Origin: Sphingomonas sp. J315
GTDB lineage: Bacteria; Pseudomonadota; Alphaproteobacteria; Sphingomonadales; Sphingomonadaceae
Reading direction: 5' to 3'
Assembly: GCF_024666595.1 (NCBI RefSeq)
Contig: NZ_CP088296.1
Span: 1,302,001-1,366,000 of the forward strand
DNA: 64,000 bases
Below are positions 27,561-36,404 of this stretch, piece by piece. Under the pieces are notes generated by a model. It was not told the origin of the DNA, made no database searches, and saw only the letters and a list, made by a program, of their open reading frames with translations. Numbering within the stretch: the stretch's first letter is position 1; every line of letters starts with the position of its first letter. The translations under genes and the position numbers were made by a program.

Positions 27561-28343
27561 ATGGAAGTGACCACACATGCTTGGCGGTTCGAACGCGTCG
27601 ATCCGACCGGCAAGCGTGAGGCGGTGGATCGTCCGCTCGCCCGCGAAGTGCCGGTCGCGCTCGAATTCAACGGTATCGGCTATGCCACCCTCATGGCGAC
27701 GCCGGCGGATCTGGAAGACCTAGCCCGAGGCTTCGCGCTGAGCGAGCGCCTGATCGATCGCGCCGGCGATATTGACGATGTGGAAATCCATCCGGTCGAA
27801 GCCGGTTTCATCGTCCGCGCGTCGCTTGCCGCACACTTGTCCGATCGCGTCTTCGAACGGGTACGCCACCGCACGACGGATTCGTCCTGTGGCCTTTGCG
27901 GAATCGAGAATATCGAACAGGTGATGCGGCCACTGCCGCAGATCGCACAGCGCTGGAACGGATCGTCCGATGCGATCTTCACGGCAGCGGCGCTGCTCGA
28001 TGGGCATCAGCCGCTCAACCGGGCCACGGGAAGCGTCCACGCAGCGGCGCGGTGCGCGTCCGACGGCACGATCCTCGCGGTGCGGGAGGATGTCGGCCGA
28101 CACAATGCCTTCGACAAGCTCATCGGAGCGATGCTGCGCGAGGGCGCGGAATGGGATGGCGGGTTTGCGCTGTTGTCATCGCGCTGCTCATACGAGCTGG
28201 TCGAGAAGGCCGCGATCTCCGGTTGTCCGCTGCTGGCGACGATCTCCGCACCGACCGATCTCGCGCTCCAACGGGCACAGCAAGCGGGCCTGGCGCTGTA
28301 CGTGCTGGTCCGCCCCGACGCCCTGCTGGCGGTCCGCGCATGA
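27561..28343 (+). CDS. fdhD: Formate dehydrogenase accessory sulfurtransferase FdhD
   Basis: A 260-residue FdhD protein. It carries sulfur from IscS to the molybdenum cofactor of formate-dehydrogenase-type enzymes. The redox motif Cys110-Gly-Leu-Cys113 lies in TDSSCGLCGIENIE, and REDVGRHNAFDKLIG is the conserved central motif. GGGGAGCAGGACTAT precedes the ATG. It overlaps mobA by four bases and converges on the YdeP-type oxidoreductase, its likely client. A longer in-frame extension to 27411 has no ribosome site. Confidence 0.95.
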   Translation: MEVTTHAWRFERVDPTGKREAVDRPLAREVPVALEFNGIGYATLMATPADLEDLARGFALSERLIDRAGDIDDVEIHPVEAGFIVRASLAAHLSDRVFERVRHRTTDSSCGLCGIENIEQVMRPLPQIAQRWNGSSDAIFTAAALLDGHQPLNRATGSVHAAARCASDGTILAVREDVGRHNAFDKLIGAMLREGAEWDGGFALLSSRCSYELVEKAAISGCPLLATISAPTDLALQRAQQAGLALYVLVRPDALLAVRA

Positions 28344-28867
28344 TCCTCGGCGCGATCCTTGCCGGAGGCCAGGCCTCACGCTTTGGGAGCGACAAGGCGA
28401 TGGCGGTGCTCGATGGACGCACGCTGATCGATCATGTTGCCCTCGCATTGTCGCGAGAGGTCGATGGCGCGATCGTCTGCGGACGGGCTTATTCGGGCCT
28501 GATCAACGTGCCGGACCGGCCCCACTCTTCTTTAGGCCCCCTTGGCGGCATCAACGCGGCACTCCGTTACGCCGCGGACAATGGCTTCGCAAAAGTGCTG
28601 ACGGCGCCCTGTGATACGCCGCGCATCAGCAAAGACTTGCTTACCGCCCTGCTTGCCGCGCCGGCGCCTGTTTATTTGTCGTCCCTCCCCGTGCTGGGGT
28701 GCTGGCCGAGCGCGCTGGCTGACCAGCTCGACGCCTATCTAGACCAAGCCACCAATCTTTCGATCCGGTGCTGGGCGCACACCATCGGCGCGACCCTGCT
28801 GGACCGCGCGCCGCCACTGAATATCAACGCGCGCGAAGACCTGGACTTGCTGGCCGGTGGCGACTGA
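28340..28867 (+). CDS. mobA: Molybdenum cofactor guanylyltransferase
   Basis: A 175-residue nucleotidyltransferase that adds GMP to molybdopterin, giving the bis-MGD cofactor used by formate dehydrogenase relatives. The GTP loop is LAGGQASRFGSDKAMAVLDG (residues 7-26), and TAPCDTPRIS carries the metal-binding Asp. It is a little shorter than typical MobA (about 190-200). The start overlaps the fdhD stop (ATGA). Confidence 0.92.
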   Translation: MILGAILAGGQASRFGSDKAMAVLDGRTLIDHVALALSREVDGAIVCGRAYSGLINVPDRPHSSLGPLGGINAALRYAADNGFAKVLTAPCDTPRISKDLLTALLAAPAPVYLSSLPVLGCWPSALADQLDAYLDQATNLSIRCWAHTIGATLLDRAPPLNINAREDLDLLAGGD

Positions 28868-28886
28868 TGCAGCGCCGGGCAGTTGC

Positions 28887-29912
28887 CTAGCCGCCGCATA
28901 GCCCGGTCAGCACGCGGCGCGACGGCGCGAAGAACACGGTGCCCGTCTTCGCCGTCGAGAAATCGAGCAGGCGGTCGTAGCTACCCGGCGGATCGCCGAC
29001 GAACATTCGTTCCAGCATCTTCTCGATCACCCACAGGCGCTGGGAGTAGCCGATGAAATAGGTGCCGAACTCACCGCGCCCGGGGCTGCCGAACGGCATG
29101 TTGTCGCGCAGGATGTCGAGCTCCTCGCCATTCTCGTCCTCGATCGTCGCGAGCGACTTGTGCGACTTGCGCGGGGCGTCGTCATCGTCGATCTCGACAT
29201 TGTCGATCTTGGTACGGCCGACGATCGCTTCCTGCTCGCCCGTCGGCACCGCATTCCATGCGGCAAGGTCGTGCAGATATTTCTGCACGACGACATAGCT
29301 GCCCCCCGCGAAATCGGGATCTTCTTCCCCGACCAATGCGGCGGTCGGGATATCGTGGCCGGCGGGGTTGGCGGTGCCGTCGACGAAGCCGAGCAGATCG
29401 CGCGCGTCGAAATAGCGGAATCCCGATACCTCATCGACGACGCGTACGGCATCGCCCAGCGCCGCGAGCAGCAGCCGTTCGAACTCAAAGCACAGATCAG
29501 CCCGTTCGGCGCGGATGTGGAACAGGATGTCGCCCGGGGTCGCTGGCGCCGCATGCACCGGGCCTTGCACCGGCTTGAACGGATGGAGCTCGGCGGGCAG
29601 CGATGAGGCGCCGAGCCGCTTCCACAGGTTGTGGCCGATACCGACGATGCAGGACAAACGCCCGGAAAGATCGCGGAATCCGACCGTCTTGATCAGGTCG
29701 TCAATCGCCGCGAGCTGACCGCGCACCTTGGCCAGCGCGGCCTCGCCAGCTGCCACCTCGACCACCAGGAACACCGCCGAACTCGACAGCGGGGCCGCGA
29801 TACTCTGGGCATCGATCGGAACGCGCTCCCAGGTCTGCCCGGTCATCCCGCGCGGATCTCCGCTCCCCTGTTCGTGCGGTTCCACTGCATGCCCCCTCCC
29901 CTTCACGGTCAT
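28887..29912 (-). CDS. Dyp-type (dye-decolourising) heme peroxidase, YfeX-like
   Basis: A 341-residue heme peroxidase. Asp178 of the family motif lies in LLGFVDGTANP, His251 in PRKSHKSL is the likely proximal heme ligand, and the Arg/Phe cluster follows in SPGRGEFGTYFIGYSQ. There is no Tat signal, so it is cytoplasmic. Its start overlaps the end of the YdeP-type gene by four bases, so the two are co-translated, which hints at a shared redox task. Confidence 0.92.
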   Translation of the reverse strand: MTVKGRGHAVEPHEQGSGDPRGMTGQTWERVPIDAQSIAAPLSSSAVFLVVEVAAGEAALAKVRGQLAAIDDLIKTVGFRDLSGRLSCIVGIGHNLWKRLGASSLPAELHPFKPVQGPVHAAPATPGDILFHIRAERADLCFEFERLLLAALGDAVRVVDEVSGFRYFDARDLLGFVDGTANPAGHDIPTAALVGEEDPDFAGGSYVVVQKYLHDLAAWNAVPTGEQEAIVGRTKIDNVEIDDDDAPRKSHKSLATIEDENGEELDILRDNMPFGSPGRGEFGTYFIGYSQRLWVIEKMLERMFVGDPPGSYDRLLDFSTAKTGTVFFAPSRRVLTGLCGG

Positions 29913-32176
29913 CCCGCCAGCACCCTGACCGGGATCGATTTGGCGGCGGGGGTGCCGCTAGTCCGGTCGTAATAATCCAATGGCAGCAGTGGGTTGAGTT
30001 CAGGATAATAGCCCGCAACTGCTCCGCGAGCCATCGGATAGTCGATCACGGTCAGGCCTCCGACCCGGCGCTCCACGCCGTCGCGCGCGATCGTTTCCAC
30101 CGCGACGGTCGCGCCCGCCGCCAGCCCGCGTTCGGCGCGATCCTCGGCGTTCATGAACAGGACCATTCGGTCATTGTACACGCCGCGATAGCGATCATTA
30201 TAGCTGTAGATGGTGGTGTTGAACTGATCGTGAGAGCGCACCGTCGCCAGCCGCAGCATCGCAGGATCGTCGACGATGTCGTTCACCTCCAGTCCGGGGA
30301 GCGGCAGGAAGTTGGCCTTGCCGTTTGGCGTGTTCCACACGCGGCGGCGCGGCGGCACGTCGAGGTGGAAGCCCGTGGGGTTCGCGATCCGCGCGGAGAA
30401 CTCGGTATAGATCGCGGGATAGACCTCGGCGATCTTGTCGCGGATCAGGCCATAGTCCTCGATATAGCGCGCCCAGGACACCTTGCTTTCGGGCAGGGTG
30501 GCCATCGCCATGCGGCAGACGATCTCGACCTCGGGCATGAGGTCGGCGCTGGCGGGGGTCAGCACGCCGCGCGATGCGGTGACGTTGGACATCGCATCCT
30601 CGATCGTGACGAACTGTTCGCCCGCCGCCGTCTCGATCCGCTCCGAACGCGCGACCACGGGCAGCAACAGCGCCTCTTTGCCGTGGATCAGATGCCCGCG
30701 ATTGAGCTTGGTGGTGATCGCGACGGTCAGGTTCAGCTTGCGCATCGCAGCATAGGAGCGATCGGTGTCGGGGATCGCGCGGACGAAATTGCCACCCATC
30801 CCGATGAACACCTTCGCGCTGCCATTCTCCATCGCCTCCACCGCCTCGACGGCATGGTGGCCGTGCGCGCGCGGCGGCTCGAACCCGAACACGTCGCGGA
30901 CGCGGTCGAGATAGGCCTGCGACGGTTTCTCGTCGATGCCGACGGTGCGGTCGCCCTGCACGTTGGAATGGCCGCGGATCGGCGCGATGCCGGCGCCCGG
31001 CTTGCCGAAATTGCCGCGCAGCAGAAGGAGGTTGGCGATCTGCTGAACCAACCGCGAACCCTGCTGATGTTGGGTAATGCCCATGCCGTAGCAGATGATC
31101 GTCGCGTTCGATCGCACATAGATTTCAGCGCAGCGCCGGATCTGTGCCTCGTCGATGCCGGAAACGTGGACAATATCCGCCCATTCGATCCCCTCGATCT
31201 CGGCGCGGATCGCTTCGATCCCGGCGGTGTGGTCGCGCAGAAAGTCGTGGTCGAGCACGTTTTCGCCCGCGGCGTCGCGCTCGAAGATCGCCTTCATCAT
31301 GCCCTTGATGAGCGCGAGGTCGCCGCCGATGCGGATATGGACGAACTCGCTGGCGATCGGCGTCGAGCCGAACGTCGCCATCTGCACCACGTCCTGCGGT
31401 TCGGTGAAGCGGATCAGGGAGCGTTCGGGCATGGGGTTGACCGCGACGATCGGCACGCCGCGCTTCCGCGCCTCGACCAGGTTAGTCATCATCCGGGGCG
31501 AATTGGTTCCGGGATTTTGCCCGATGACGAAGATCGCCTCGGCATGCTCGAAATCGTCCAGCACCACGGTGCCCTTGCCGATACCGATCGAGGGCGGAAG
31601 GCCGCGGCTGGTGGGCTCGTGGCACATGTTCGAGCAATCGGGGAAGTTGTTGGTCCCGAACTCGCGGACGAAGATCGAATAGAGGAACGCCGCTTCGTTG
31701 GGCGTGCGGCCGGAAGTGTAGAATTCCGCCTCATTGGGGCTGTCCAGCGCGCGCAGATGACGGCTGATCGTGGTGAAGGCACCTTCCCAGCTTGTCGGCA
31801 CATATTTGTCGCTGGCGGCGTCGTAGCGCATCGGCTCGGTCAGGCGGCCCTGCATCTCCAGCCAGTAATCCGACTGTTCGTTCAACGCGGTGACCGTGTG
31901 CTGTGCAAAGAAGTCCCGCGTCACGCGGAACTTGGTCGCCTCGTGCGCGAGTGCCTTGACGCCGTTCTCACAGAATTCGAGCTTCTTCGTGCAATCAGCG
32001 TCCGGGAAAGCGCAGCTGGGGCATTTGAAGCCGCCGGGCTGATTCATCGACAGCAGCGCGCGCGAACCCTTGGTGACGACGCTCTGCTCGATCAGCACCT
32101 TCGCTGTTGCAGCTGCGGCGCCCCAGCCGCCCGCCGGGTGATGATATGGCGAATATCTTGGTTTGCCGTCCGCCAT
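29909..32176 (-). CDS. FdhF/YdeP-family molybdopterin oxidoreductase
   Basis: A 755-residue bis-MGD oxidoreductase. The N-terminal Cys group GGFKCPSCAFPDADC can hold an iron-sulfur cluster; DCSNMCHEPTSRGLPPSIG, IGQNPGTNSPRM and YGMGITQHQQGS are cofactor-binding segments; the C-terminal domain (VRSHDQFNTTIYSYNDRYRG) is the usual molydopterin-binding cap. There is no Tat signal. Some family members are linked to acid resistance; the substrate is not known. FdhD and MobA next door would mature it. Confidence 0.93.
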   Translation of the reverse strand: MADGKPRYSPYHHPAGGWGAAAATAKVLIEQSVVTKGSRALLSMNQPGGFKCPSCAFPDADCTKKLEFCENGVKALAHEATKFRVTRDFFAQHTVTALNEQSDYWLEMQGRLTEPMRYDAASDKYVPTSWEGAFTTISRHLRALDSPNEAEFYTSGRTPNEAAFLYSIFVREFGTNNFPDCSNMCHEPTSRGLPPSIGIGKGTVVLDDFEHAEAIFVIGQNPGTNSPRMMTNLVEARKRGVPIVAVNPMPERSLIRFTEPQDVVQMATFGSTPIASEFVHIRIGGDLALIKGMMKAIFERDAAGENVLDHDFLRDHTAGIEAIRAEIEGIEWADIVHVSGIDEAQIRRCAEIYVRSNATIICYGMGITQHQQGSRLVQQIANLLLLRGNFGKPGAGIAPIRGHSNVQGDRTVGIDEKPSQAYLDRVRDVFGFEPPRAHGHHAVEAVEAMENGSAKVFIGMGGNFVRAIPDTDRSYAAMRKLNLTVAITTKLNRGHLIHGKEALLLPVVARSERIETAAGEQFVTIEDAMSNVTASRGVLTPASADLMPEVEIVCRMAMATLPESKVSWARYIEDYGLIRDKIAEVYPAIYTEFSARIANPTGFHLDVPPRRRVWNTPNGKANFLPLPGLEVNDIVDDPAMLRLATVRSHDQFNTTIYSYNDRYRGVYNDRMVLFMNAEDRAERGLAAGATVAVETIARDGVERRVGGLTVIDYPMARGAVAGYYPELNPLLPLDYYDRTSGTPAAKSIPVRVLAG

Positions 32177-32962
32177 GACTCGATCTCCGAAAACACGTTC
32201 ATCGTTGCATCAATCGCCGACAGCAGCAATCCGAGCCACGTAGATCAACACAGGACGTTCAAGCGGTTGACGAAGCCTCTTGAGGCCCTCGCCCATGGTA
32301 CGGGGAACTCGGTCTATCCGCAGCGCGATATCGGCTTTGTCCAGTTTCAGACTGAACGCTGACAGAGCAAACGGCCGATTAGCCGCTAGGCGGCTCCCAG
32401 CGAAACCTGTTGGTCGGCAATGCGCCCCAATTCCGGACGTTCAGCCCGCCTGCGGGCGGTCCTGAAAGCAGTCGTTCGTTCAGTTGCTGGCCTGCGTCCG
32501 CTACTGGGTGGAAACGGGCTCTTCATAGTCAGGGCGCGAGTCCGAGTTCGTTCAGGATATGCGCCTCGGTCAGGCCGTAGATTCCGGTCCAGTGGAAGAG
32601 GAACCCTGACAGATCGGCGCTGCCTCTGGCCTTGCCAACTCGGGCGACGATAAGCAGGCACCACATCAGCGCTTCGCGACAAAAGACCGGCGCTTCGAAC
32701 GCGGCCTGGAAATTCTGGACTAGACCAGAGATCGCCAGCGTCATGTTGCCCGCTATCGCGACCGATGTCGGCTCACCGCACGTCCACGAACGCAGTTTCG
32801 GATTTGGCTTACCCGTCTAGGCACCGGCGGGTTACCCAAAGCGGCCTGTTCCCTCACGGCAAGATCCTGCGGCAGCCGGGACGGACCGCTCCGCGCCCTA
32901 TGGCCGCACAATTTCAATCTCAGCGTTCCCAAAAGCTGCCTTTCGTTTAGTTGTCCGCCGTC
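32177..32962. other. Long intergenic stretch at the left border of the accessory island
   Basis: About 790 bp with no gene I can support well. A 71-codon minus-strand frame at 32529-32744 (MTLAISGLVQNFQAAFEAPV...) is possible but lacks a clear ribosome site and family. Base use is more mixed than in the flanking genes, as expected at an insertion border; no direct repeats or integrase were found. Confidence 0.4.
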
Positions 32963-34888
32963 ATGTCAATTTTCTCCGAGAAGCTGAGTCGCCTAGCGGA
33001 AACCATTTCGCTGGTGGGCGACCGCGGCGCGCGCGATATCGCGGAAGCAATCGCCAGCGGACGCGGCCGGCTAGCGATCGCGATCGGATCTGGCGGCTCG
33101 ATGGTGGTGGCAGAGTATTTCGCCCGCTGCCGCACAACTCTTGGGCTCGGGCAGACGCTTGTCATGACGCCCATGCAACTCGCACTATCGATGGCCGAGT
33201 GGGACGGGATCGACGTCTGGCTCTTCAGCGCCGGTGCCAACAATCCCGACATTTCGGCAGCGTTCCAGGGCGCGGTTGCGTCGGCGGACGCGACGCACTT
33301 GGTGACGACGCGCGCCGACGGCGCGACGGCAATCGCCGCCGCCGCTCATTCCCGCGCTCAAGTCTTCGTGCTGCCAGTGGCCGACCCCAAAGACGGCTTC
33401 CTCGCTACCCATTCGATGATCTCGATGGTCACTGGGCTGCTGCTCGCAAGCGACTTGACAACGGAACGACCGCACGGCGCGGAGTTGGCCGCCATCTATT
33501 TGAACCTCTCCCGATCGGCGGTCGCCAACGGCGTCGACGAGGTCGCCAGCTTCCAGCCAGGCGACACGATGGTGATCGTGCATGATCCGCAGGTCGCCGC
33601 GGTCGCCACACTGATCGAGACCTCCATGTGGGAGACCGGCATAGCTCCGGTGCAACGCACCGATTTCCGCAACTTCGCGCACGGTCGACATGTATGGGCG
33701 GCGCGGCACCCTACAACGATGTTCACGCTGGCGCTGACGACCTGCGAGAGCGAGGCCGTCTGGCAGCCCATCCGGAGCGCCCTGCCGCTGGAGGTACGCG
33801 GTGGCGGACTGGCCGTCGGTCACGGCGGACGACTCGCCAACGCTGTGGGTATCGTCCGGGGCCTAGCCATCGTTGGTCATCTCGGCGGCATCGCGGGTGT
33901 CGATCCCGGCAGGCCCGGCCGGGGTGACTTTGCCGAGGCGATCTATGACGACGACGCCCTACAGGACCTGGTTACGAACCTGACTCCAGCCGTTCGTCAC
34001 AAGGCAACGGCGAGGCTGCTCCATGATCCGGTCGATGACGGCGAGGTGTCGCTGTGCGCCATAGGCAGGGATCGCTTGCGCGAGCTGGGCGACGCCAGCT
34101 TCGTCGGGCTTGCACTTGACTATGACGGGACCGTGGTTCCGAACCAGCCGACAGAGGCGAGGCTTGGGCCGCCGTCGAAGGAGGTGATGGACGAACTGGT
34201 CAGACTCGTGGATGATGGCGTTCAGGTTGGATTCGCGACCGGGAGGGGCGGTTCGGCGGGTGAGAAGCTGCGCGAGGCCTTGCCGGAGAGAATCCACCAG
34301 CTCGTACTTATGGGATACTATAACGGCGCACATGTCCGCCCCCTCGACGTCGACATCAGCGAGGACCGGCCTATGCCCGATGAGCACGTCGCGAGCGTTG
34401 CGAGGTGGATCGCAAACTCCGGGCTGCTTCTCGACGGCGTCGCGCTCAAGGTGCGCGAGGTGCAGGTGACCGTGAACCACTCGGACGTCGTCGACGTCGC
34501 GAGCTTCGCCCAGCGGCTCGCTATATGCCCCCAAGTGGCCAACGGCAGCGTGCGGGTGCTGAGCTCGCATCACAGCTTCGACGTCGTGCCGCGCGGCACG
34601 ACCAAGCTCAAGGTGGTCGAGGCGCTCGCCGGGCGCGCCGGCCGGCCGGGCGCTTCCGTCCTGGGTGTAGGCGACAGCGGTTCGCCATTAGGTAACGATC
34701 GCGAGCTACTCTCGGGGCCGCATGGCGTAAGCGTCGACAGCGTCTGTGGCAGCCATCTGGGCACTTGGACGTTGTTCGGCTCAAGGTTGCGCGGTCCGGA
34801 CGCGCTTTCCCGGATTCTGCGCTCGGCGCGCGTGGACGGGGGAGTGATGTCGATTGATTTGGGGTCGCTGGACCTCGACCGATGTTGA
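32963..34888 (+). CDS. SIS-HAD fusion protein (sugar isomerase-like plus phosphatase-like)
   Basis: A 641-residue fusion. Residues 1 to about 370 look like a double SIS domain (phosphosugar-binding): IAIGSGGSMVVAEYFA early and VIVHDPQVAAVATLIETSM later. From about 375 on it is a HAD hydrolase: LALDYDGTVVPNQ (motif I), FATGRGG (motif II) and GVGDSGSPLGND (motif IV). HAD domains of this Cof/trehalose-phosphatase type remove phosphate from sugars. It therefore probably binds and dephosphorylates a phosphosugar or nucleotide derivative. It is followed after 55 bp by a PfkB kinase, suggesting opposing activities on one metabolite. ATG chosen over an upstream TTG. Confidence 0.8.
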   Translation: MSIFSEKLSRLAETISLVGDRGARDIAEAIASGRGRLAIAIGSGGSMVVAEYFARCRTTLGLGQTLVMTPMQLALSMAEWDGIDVWLFSAGANNPDISAAFQGAVASADATHLVTTRADGATAIAAAAHSRAQVFVLPVADPKDGFLATHSMISMVTGLLLASDLTTERPHGAELAAIYLNLSRSAVANGVDEVASFQPGDTMVIVHDPQVAAVATLIETSMWETGIAPVQRTDFRNFAHGRHVWAARHPTTMFTLALTTCESEAVWQPIRSALPLEVRGGGLAVGHGGRLANAVGIVRGLAIVGHLGGIAGVDPGRPGRGDFAEAIYDDDALQDLVTNLTPAVRHKATARLLHDPVDDGEVSLCAIGRDRLRELGDASFVGLALDYDGTVVPNQPTEARLGPPSKEVMDELVRLVDDGVQVGFATGRGGSAGEKLREALPERIHQLVLMGYYNGAHVRPLDVDISEDRPMPDEHVASVARWIANSGLLLDGVALKVREVQVTVNHSDVVDVASFAQRLAICPQVANGSVRVLSSHHSFDVVPRGTTKLKVVEALAGRAGRPGASVLGVGDSGSPLGNDRELLSGPHGVSVDSVCGSHLGTWTLFGSRLRGPDALSRILRSARVDGGVMSIDLGSLDLDRC

Positions 34889-34943
34889 AGAAGTGTGTAC
34901 AAAACAGGAACGAAATGATTCGGCTTGTGGTTCGGAGAGCTCG

Positions 34944-35852
34944 ATGAGCGAAGTAGACGTCGTGGGAACCGGCTTCACGGTGCTCGACCGCGTATATGCC
35001 GGTTCGCGGGCGGTGTCGGCCGAGGATCTCGGCGGCTCGTGCGGGAACGTGCTCATCTCGCTCGCGATGCTCCAGCGCAATGTCGCCCCTGTCCTCAGAC
35101 TCGGCGAGGACGAGGTCGGAGTCCGTCTGGTCGGGGCCTTCCATCACGCCGGTGCCGAGACCCGCTACATCCACATGCACGGCGGCGTTAGATCGCCCAT
35201 TCTCGCGCAGCATCTGCATGCGCCTGGGGTCCACACCTTCGCTTTCAGATGCCCCGAGACGGATATCGACCTCCCGCGTTACGCGCCGATCAACGGCGAA
35301 GACGTAGAGCGGGCGCTCCCGGTGATCACAAACTGCTCGGTCTTCTACGCCGACCGCCTCTCGACGGCGATCGTCGATGCTATGGAGGCTGCGGCCGAAT
35401 CCGGCTCGGTCATCTATTTCGAGCCGTCCGAAGTCGGCGACGAGGAGCTGTTCAGGCGCGCCGTCGCGGTGACGGCGGTGCTCAAGTTCTCGGCCGATCG
35501 GCTGGCGGCGCTTGCCGGTCGTGTACAATTGACCGATGCGGTCGTGATGATCGTCACGCATGGCGACGCGGGTCTCGAGGTGCGGCGCGGTGCCGAGCGG
35601 TTTTGGTGCCGGTCGCAACCGGCGCCGCATGTGCGCGATACCTGCGGCGCGGGAGACATGGTCAGTGTCGGTCTGATCGACTGGCTGCTGACACATCGAC
35701 ACGCGGCCACCGCCGACCTGTCGATGTGCGACTTCGTGCGCGGCATAGAGGCGGGCCAGCGGCTTGCTGCAGAGAATTGTGCTTACGTCGGAGCACGCGG
35801 CATCTTCCGCGAGCGCGGTGCGGATTACGCCAGGTCGGTCCTGGCCGGTTGA
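34944..35852 (+). CDS. PfkB-family carbohydrate/nucleoside kinase
   Basis: A 302-residue ribokinase-fold kinase. The N-terminal substrate motif GGSCGNVLISLAML (about 32-45) and the C-terminal DTCGAGDM (232-239) with the catalytic Asp are intact. GGAGAGCTCG precedes the ATG. It transfers phosphate to a sugar or nucleoside; the substrate is unknown. Co-directional with the SIS-HAD gene and convergent with the NADAR gene, it lies in a neighbourhood of ribose-phosphate enzymes. Confidence 0.85.
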   Translation: MSEVDVVGTGFTVLDRVYAGSRAVSAEDLGGSCGNVLISLAMLQRNVAPVLRLGEDEVGVRLVGAFHHAGAETRYIHMHGGVRSPILAQHLHAPGVHTFAFRCPETDIDLPRYAPINGEDVERALPVITNCSVFYADRLSTAIVDAMEAAAESGSVIYFEPSEVGDEELFRRAVAVTAVLKFSADRLAALAGRVQLTDAVVMIVTHGDAGLEVRRGAERFWCRSQPAPHVRDTCGAGDMVSVGLIDWLLTHRHAATADLSMCDFVRGIEAGQRLAAENCAYVGARGIFRERGADYARSVLAG

Positions 35853-35861
35853 TCGCCGCTG

Positions 35862-36359
35862 TCAGGCGGCTCGCTTCACCACATCGTCGGTGCGCTCGGC
35901 CCTCAGCCTGTCGCGCAGTTCCATCAGCATCGTGCCGAGCATGTTACGGCCCTGTCCGTTGACCTCGCCCCACAAGCGATTGACCTCATTATCGACCGTG
36001 GCGGTCTCGATGAGGCGCGCCGAGCCGGTCGAGAGCAGCAGCTTGCGCAGGTCCTCATGCTGGGTGAACTTGGCGTAGAGCACGCCGCGCATCCGGTCGA
36101 ACTTGGTCTGCGACCAGCCCGGGCTCACATCCCAATAATATAGGCCATGGGCGGCCATCGCGAGCAGCGCCGGCGACGGTGCTGCCATCAGCCACGCCTT
36201 GACCTCGGGCTTGCGAGCCTTGCCCGCCTGGTAAGCGTGCTCGCTGGTCGGGAAGACGTCGCCCTCGAACTCGATCTCACGCCGGTAGAGGTTGCTGAAG
36301 GCGCCGTAGGGCTTCTCGCTGGCTCGGTAGAACCGGATCTCCTGTTCGTCGTCAGCCAT
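35862..36359 (-). CDS. NADAR (YbiA-like) domain protein
   Basis: A 165-residue NADAR protein: RFYRASEKPYGAFSNLYRR at the start, PTSEHAYQAGKA centrally, and NEVNRLWGEVNGQGRNMLG late are the family motifs. Members are N-glycosidases acting on ADP-ribose-type compounds, and some reverse guanine ADP-ribosylation made by DarT1 toxins. No DarT gene is adjacent. AAGGAGGCGAC gives a strong ribosome site. It is divergent from the HTH-PRTase operon with only 33 bp between starts, so the two are likely co-regulated by the inverted repeat there. Confidence 0.9.
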   Translation of the reverse strand: MADDEQEIRFYRASEKPYGAFSNLYRREIEFEGDVFPTSEHAYQAGKARKPEVKAWLMAAPSPALLAMAAHGLYYWDVSPGWSQTKFDRMRGVLYAKFTQHEDLRKLLLSTGSARLIETATVDNEVNRLWGEVNGQGRNMLGTMLMELRDRLRAERTDDVVKRAA

Positions 36360-36370
36360 GTCGCCTCCTT

Positions 36371-36404
36371 GTAAATTTGCACGATATCAGTCATGCAAAT
36401 CTAC
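36371..36404. promoter_or_regulatory. Inverted-repeat operator between NADAR and HTH-PRTase genes
   Basis: Arms GTAAATTTGCA and TGCAAATCTAC match in 10 of 11 positions around a 12-bp spacer, covering the whole divergent gap and the first codons of the HTH-PRTase gene. The HTH domain of that protein is the obvious candidate to bind it, giving self-repression. No ribosome site precedes either possible ATG (36393 or 36405), so the transcript may be leaderless. Confidence 0.55.

Noticed and set aside
30230..32362. A 710-codon plus-strand frame
   Set aside because: It lies wholly opposite the well-conserved YdeP-type gene, is rich in Arg/His/Asp typical of high-GC antisense frames, and has no family or ribosome site.
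32529..32744. A 71-codon minus-strand frame as a gene
   Set aside because: No convincing ribosome site, no family and no conserved context; kept only as a remark in the intergenic entry.
35862..36359. A DarT1-NADAR toxin-antitoxin pair
   Set aside because: NADAR is present, but no DarT-like ADP-ribosyltransferase is adjacent on either strand.
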